Shown here: piece after piece, positions 58,684-64,000 of the stretch
Layout of the letters: every line of letters starts with the position of its first letter
How positions within the stretch are numbered: the first letter of the stretch is position 1
Assembly (NCBI GenBank): GCA_029378245.1
Contig: JARKIF010000057.1
Coordinates: 202,999 to 266,998 of the forward strand
DNA: 64,000 bases
Source of the DNA: Roridomyces roridus
Lineage: Eukaryota > Basidiomycota > Agaricomycetes > Agaricales > Mycenaceae
Reading direction: 5' to 3'
Position numbers and translations under genes: made by a program
Notes under the pieces: model-generated
The model's database searches: none
Told to the model about the DNA's origin: nothing
Seen by the model: the letters and a program-made list of their open reading frames with translations, nothing else

Positions 58684-58842
58684 AAAGTCGAGAGAGGAAA
58701 GTCACAGTCACAGTCACATTATAAGCAGAATCACGCGTTGTTGTGGTCAGTTTACGCGTCGTTTGGCTCACATCAACGTGCCTCGAATACATGTGCCGGG
58801 TTGCTACACTCTAACAATACTGTACACGGTCTATACCGCTGG

Positions 58843-60582
58843 CTATGAAGCTACCTTGGCTTCACCTGCCGTCCCGTCTGCTTCACCTGTCTCCGCCTCG
58901 TCATCCGACGCTCCATACCCTTCGACCTTGATATCATTCAACCCCAACTCCTCGTCCTGCGCCCATGTCCGGTCGTACGATTCCACAACCATGTTGGGGT
59001 CCGCGTCGGGGGCATACAGGTTCTGAACGTACGAGTTGGCCAGAGGATCATCGAGTATGAGCGTGAAGGGCCGAGAGGCGTCTTTGACCTCCTTGAGTTT
59101 CCCCAGGAACGACTCGAAAGACTTGCGGTCTTCCGCGTCGGATGAATCCCCAGAGGCGAACATCTTCTCGGAAAGCTCCTCGTAGACCTGGTCGAGGATT
59201 CCCTCCAGCGTCGTGAAACGTCCGCCGAGCGTTCCATGCTGCAGAACCAACTCGATTTCTGGGATCTCGAGGCCCGCAGTTTCACTCTAGAGGAAGATCA
59301 GACAAGGAGAATAATTGGAAGTGTGCGCCAACCTTCAAGATGTCCCGACTGAGATCATCGCGGTCCTCGACTTTGAGAGTGATGCGTTTGCCTTTTTCCG
59401 ATATCGCAGACCCAGACTTGACCTCGTTGTCTCTGTAACCACATCGGTCGCAGTTGGTGGACATGATAAGCACGTCCTGAATCGCGTCAGTTTCTGTCTG
59501 ACAGGGACGAAAGACGACGTACCTTGAAGTAGGGAATAGTAACCTTCTTCATGAGGGTGTCCAACGGATGTCCGCAACTGGAGCAGACCCCGCGGAAAAC
59601 ATAAATCTCCTCGTTTTCCGCCTCCACAATCTCCCCCGAGGCGTCTTCCGTCTCTTCCTGCACGGATTCTAGCGGTTGCTCCTCGGGAGCAGCGACGAGT
59701 CCAAGGTCAATATTCTGCTGCAGAGACCTTGGGTACGTTCGCATGTTCCACTTGGGATCAGCCATACTCCCAATAAATTCGATCCAAGAGTTGCCCGCCG
59801 GGTCGTCCATCTTGATTGTAAAAGCAGGCATCGGGAGCTCCTTCTTGGCAGCTATCCCGACCTGTATCTTGGGAGAGTCGTCCTCGTCCTCTTCCTCGTC
59901 ATCATCAGCCAGAATCTCCTTTAGCTTCTCCACAAGAGCTTGGATTTTTTCGTAACCGTCTGGGTCCTGGATCCGGCGCAGCACCTGGTCCATGCTGAGG
60001 TCTGCAACGACATCGCGGATGAGTCCCTCCACGGTGGTCATCTGCCCCCGTTTCGACGCCGGTAGTGTCAGCTCGTACTCTGCAAGGTAGATCTCGCAAG
60101 TCGGAGACCGCACAATCTGACGATCGAGGTCCGAACGCTGCAGTATACGCGCAGTGTAGATCGTTCCCTCGGCTAGATCGCGCAAGAAAATCAACGCACA
60201 GAAAAGTTTTTAGAATTAAGAAACTGACTTTGGATGGTTCCCGCAGACTGCACCTCATTGTTCGTCGCACCGCAAGACTCGCACCGGAACGACATGACGA
60301 TGACTTCCCGAAAGTAAGGGATGGAAGTGAGCAGCATCCGGGTGACACCCTACTACCCATGTTTCCTTGAGATTTTTGAGCAAAGTAGAGCAGTCGTATG
60401 CGGACCTGTTCGTGGCATTCCATGCACAGCGAGTCGATCTCTTGTACGACTTTTTCCTCAGTTTCTGCGTCATCTGTTGCGCTCTCGCCAGTAGGTTCGA
60501 CGGGACTATCTGGTCGGTCTTTGAGAAGATCGGTTTGATCTGCAACAGAGCCAATGGAGGGAAAGAGGGTGGGGTCCGCCAT
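58843..60582 (-). CDS. ZPR1: ZPR1 zinc-finger protein
   Basis: Start [20 protein letters not shown] (an in-frame ATG ten codons upstream exists). Two ZPR1 zinc fingers: the first CMECHEQ...[18 protein letters not shown], the second [14 protein letters not shown]...[17 protein letters not shown]. Each is followed by its alpha-beta domain ([40 protein letters not shown]). The linker between halves and the C-terminus are acidic. ZPR1 binds translation factor eEF1A and assists its folding in eukaryotes. Several introns. Duplicated-domain architecture and length of about 500 residues are normal. Confidence 0.95.
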
Positions 60583-60858
60583 CGTAGGTTTGGTCCGAGT
60601 GGTTGTGGCCAAGATTGTATAAATATTTTGAGATGAATCGATTTGAAGGAGTCAAGAGCAATTTACTGATCCCTGACTCGCACTTGATTGCATCCTAGTA
60701 CACGCGATAAAAAAGTAGACCGTTCGGAATAGGTAGGTATAAACAGGACGGGAAAACTACATTGAAAAGTAAAGTATTTAGCGTAGAACAAGTGTAAGAT
60801 CCGTATGCGTGGACTGGCAAAGCTGATGCAACGAAATAAAAGCGAGCTAGAGGGATGC

Positions 60859-62967
60859 CTATGAGCGCCGCCGGGTACTGCGCCCGCCACGGGAGCTCTC
60901 AAATCTTTCGCGGATTTGGGCATACCCCGCGCGGTCAACACGGTGGATGTAGTACGTTCCGCCGCTGTTTCCCCAGGAGACAGCTCCAGAACGATACGGA
61001 CGCTCGGTCACGTCGAAAATTGCACTAATGTCGTCAACCTGGACAATATGTCAGTGTTTGGCTGCCAAAACGAGTCAGAGACCGACATTTCGTTCAGTGA
61101 CGCGGGCATTCAAGGAAGGGACAAAGGGAGCCAATGATATCACGTAGGCGCCCTCCTTCAAATCAAGGAATTTGGGTCGGAGCTGCTCGTTTACTAGTAA
61201 AACGAATCAGCCACGGGATGCGGCTGCAGGAAGACGATGACTCACAGCTCTGCTCGAACACCTTGTTATCCACCAGCACTACATCTGCCTGGCTGATGAG
61301 CTCGTTCACTCGAGGGCTTTGGAGCATATCGCCCTCCTCGAGCTCAATGTCACCAACTCTGACACCCCACATCCGGCATCGGAACTTGAAGTTGGAGACC
61401 ATGTCCCTCGCGACCTTGGCTGGCGTAGGGTTCAGCTCGATGCCGTAGCTGCGGCAGCCGGTCTGCAAGCTTGCCTGGACGACAACGTTGCCGACTCCGC
61501 TGCCGAGGTCGAGGAAGAGCGAGTCCTCCTTCAGTTTCGTCAACTGGAGGATCTCATAAACGAGCGACGGCATGAGCTCGCCATAGACTGCGCTTGAGAA
61601 TGCCTCGTACTGCTTGAGCTTCTGAACGTGCGGGCCGACATTCCGCTGATAGTTCTCCTCGATGATCCGCATCAGCACTGCTTTCGGCATGCCCGTGTCC
61701 GTCCATGAGTGTACCATCTGTTTCAACACATTGGGATCGGTTTTTGCGAAACTATCATCAGGCAAGGCCGGATATTTAAGTTTCTTGAGGATGTCGTTGA
61801 TCTTGTCCATGGCCTTGAGGAAGGCCGGGCCGTCACGAAGGTGGATAGCGCGCTGGACAGCACGGAGGAGATTTGTATTCTGTGGCGCATGACTCGGTTG
61901 TTTAGGCTTGGGCTTGGGCTTGAACAGGAGCTCGATGTCAGTCAAGCTGGATTCCGAGCCTGAAGAAGTGTGGGTGCGACGCGGGGATGGCGACGAGGAG
62001 ATTATAGGCCCGTCGTCGTCCGAGTCGGCGATAGTATCGGTGCTGGGTATCGGCCCAAACTGGGCTTGCTGAATGGGTGTGAGATAATCTGAGTAACGAT
62101 TAGCCAAAGAAGTGAAGAGTAAAGAAAGCGTAAATTTCAGACGTTCTACAATGGTGTATAGGGTCTTCTCGACGTCATAAATGGGATTGTAATGATCCTT
62201 GTCCTTTGGGGCGAGAAGAATGAATCTGCACAAGACCGGTCAGGAGTGCTCGCGTGTGGATGAAAGACGCACATCTCGCTCGAGTCGGTATTGGGGTACT
62301 GCAACTCTACGGTAGGATACCTGGATGGATCAGGGCTTGAACGTCCTGTCCTGCGGGTCATCTGGGTTTTGAAATCTGCACACGATCGTCAGCGCCTATT
62401 CGCGTCCAAGTGAGACCGGAAGTGACGGACAGGCGCAGTACGTGCGAAGGAGCATCTTGCCGCCTTTTCGGAGCTGAAATGTTCTCCGTACCCCCTCCAT
62501 CCTCCCCGAGACCAGAAACGACGGAAATGGACGAGTCGTTTTCAGCCCGGAGCGAAGTGTGAGGTCGAAACGCGATCTGCTGGTGCGGTATATCGGCTCG
62601 GGGGACGAAGGGAGGTTTTTGCTGGCTGGAAGCGCGTGAAGTTGCTTGGGAGCAGAAACTGCGCGTTGACGCGGTTTGTCGACCCGTAGTCGCTTGACGT
62701 CGCGTGGCAAAGCCGTATCAGACCCCCCGATTGAGCCAGCGACGCGGATTTGCGTTTTCGGGGAGGACTGGATGAGGGGGAGGAGGAGGGAGGTGACGAG
62801 AGGGGGAGGAGGTATCGAGTGGGATTGCACGCGGCGGACTCGAGGAAGGGAGTTGGTTTTCGCACTACGCGTTTGACGACGGTGGACGTCGAGGTGGACG
62901 CGTAGGAGCCCTTTCCAGAGAAAAAGTCTGTGTTTGGCTCGCGGTTGACACTGAGCGCGGCGTTCAT
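60859..62967 (-). CDS. DOT1: DOT1 histone H3 Lys79 methyltransferase
   Basis: Start MNAALSVNREPNTDFFSGKG. The N-terminal about 180 residues are basic and Ser/Pro-rich, as in fungal Dot1 proteins, where this region binds nucleosomes. The catalytic domain has VYGELMPSLVYEILQLTKLK, the AdoMet loop FLDLGSGVGNVVVQASLQTG, SYGIELNPTPAKVA, and VVLVDNKVFEQSLNEQLRPK followed by DLKEGAYVISLAPFVP. The NN(F/K)xF-type substrate motif reads DNKVF. The C-terminus is VSWGNSGGTYYIHRVDR and a basic RGGRSTRRRS end. Several introns. Function: nucleosomal H3K79 methylation in silencing and DNA-damage checkpoints. Confidence 0.93.
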
Positions 62968-64000
62968 GGTGGTCGGGAGAGAGGGTGATCAATGACGGTC
63001 ACGAGAGCGTTTCCACTGCCACGGCCAAACAATTGCCACAAGGAAACCTTGTGCTCCCTTTGGTGACTGGTCCCACCATTCCCATTGTAAACTATTACTC
63101 TGCGTTGCGACGCCATAGCTAGCTTATCTCACCCTCAAATCCGCCGAGGCCGATTTCACGCCGCCGAGATGGTCACTCCTACGGCCACCTTTGTTTCTGG
63201 CAACTTGCTATCGGAAAATCGGGATACATACTGGAAACGCATCTCCTCCAGCACTGAGCCACGAAGAACCCATAGGGACCGGCCTCAAGAAGATAGGCCC
63301 ACCACCGTGAAGCAGGAGAACTACAGCACCTCCAAGCTCGTCGTCATAGGACACCCTCAAGGTCGAGAAGGCTGTGAGCCTCAACGTCCTCTACAACTGG
63401 CAACAATAAAGACTTTGGACCGCAGGCTCTGGGAAGCTCAATCCGGCGACTGTCAATTCCAACCCGGCTCCAAGTGTGGTCCCCTTCAGCCTGTTCAGCT
63501 GCCAGTGGGTTGTGGTGCCGTTGGCACCTCCAGGCGCCGCCGCTCCCTCCTGGTCACTCTGGTCCGCTTGAGGTGACGTCGTCGAGTACGGTCTGTTTCG
63601 GATATGACTCCAATCCTCACCTGTTCTTTCCTCGTGAGTTGTTTCGCCCATTGCATCCTTTTAGTCCTGAGGCGCCGTCATCCAGATCTTCTCAAGAGTG
63701 TAACTAGTTCTTTTTCATGAGTTACCCGCCACTGACTCCCTTTGTGCGCCCGCTCGTACACTGTGGAAGCTTAGATTTCTTGTATACCCTCCACTGAGGG
63801 AACTCTGTATATTTAGTCGATGCAATCACCCGTTACTATCTTTCTTTGCGTGCCTGCCCGTCCGACGCTGATCCTTTGACTATTCATTTCATGTGCTTCG
63901 ACTACCTGCTCCCTTTTTCCATCTCATCCATAGCCTTCTCCTTCTTCTGCATCCCATCCAATTGTATATCCCCTCCTTCCCAACCGCCGCATGGCACGCA
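62968..64000. other. Right end without a confident gene
   Basis: Upstream region of DOT1. A frame at 63169-63576 on the plus strand (MVTPTATFVSGNLLSENRDT) has no family features and overlaps other open frames. From about 63800 the plus strand becomes pyrimidine-rich up to an ATG at 63991, which looks like the leader of a gene starting at the edge. Confidence 0.4.

Noticed and set aside
63169..63576. 135-codon plus-strand frame upstream of DOT1
   Set aside because: No recognised motif, competing frames of equal length, and no splice continuity with downstream sequence.
1..64000. CRISPR arrays, operons, ribosome-binding sites
   Set aside because: Introns, TATA boxes and gene content are nuclear eukaryotic; the only spaced repeats are transposon subterminal arrays.

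Overview
This looks like a nuclear chromosome segment of a basidiomycete, most likely an Agaricomycete. The evidence is many 45-60 nt introns with GTRNGT donors, roughly 50% GC, Agaricomycete-type gene families (seven-helix membrane proteins with an LFRCY motif, a Plavaka-group transposase, a TRANK1-like helicase, an F-box/LRR-like protein) and fungal housekeeping genes. I do not name a genus. Exon coordinates were read by eye from splice signals, frame continuity and comparison between paralogs. For most rebuilt genes the summed exon lengths are a multiple of three.

Layout. 1-6.8 kb: a tandem array of four seven-helix membrane protein genes (A partial, B, C, D) with shared exon structure and TATA boxes. 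7.2-9.0 kb: a Hal4/Npr1-type kinase. 9.6-22 kb: two paralogs of a large-loop membrane protein. Copy 1 is open. Copy 2 is broken by a 3.4 kb terminal-inverted-repeat (TIR) element with a 6-bp target duplication and by a +1 frameshift. A cysteine-rich secreted protein and a Ser/Pro-rich single-pass membrane protein lie between the copies. 21.8-28.0 kb: a Plavaka (CACTA-related) transposon carrying a transposase, an opposing passenger gene and a nested inverted-repeat element.

29.1-31.9 kb: a probable MEI4/Rec24 meiotic gene and a Dnmt2-type tRNA methyltransferase, divergent with only 66 bp between start codons. 32.1-36.5 kb: a tandem array of small single-pass secretory-pathway membrane proteins (four open copies, one or two relics), all on the minus strand. 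All four open copies have a phase-1 intron inside the membrane helix. A small TIR element sits in the array. 36.7-41.6 kb: Aurora kinase, a short-chain dehydrogenase and a Dbf2/Sid2-type NDR kinase, all on the minus strand. 42.2-64 kb: a second small TIR element, a small conserved-looking protein, an F-box protein, an 8-kb TRANK1-like UvrD helicase gene, ARP5, a membrane protein with internal triplication, ZPR1, DOT1, and a right end without a confident gene.

The window is a core-gene block (about 29-63 kb: meiosis, mitotic exit, chromatin, RNA methylation) next to a fast-evolving block (1-28 kb) of membrane-protein families and DNA transposons. The best candidates for something undescribed are the small membrane-protein array, the layered subterminal repeats of the 3.4 kb element, and the way the two large-loop paralogs have decayed or been repaired.
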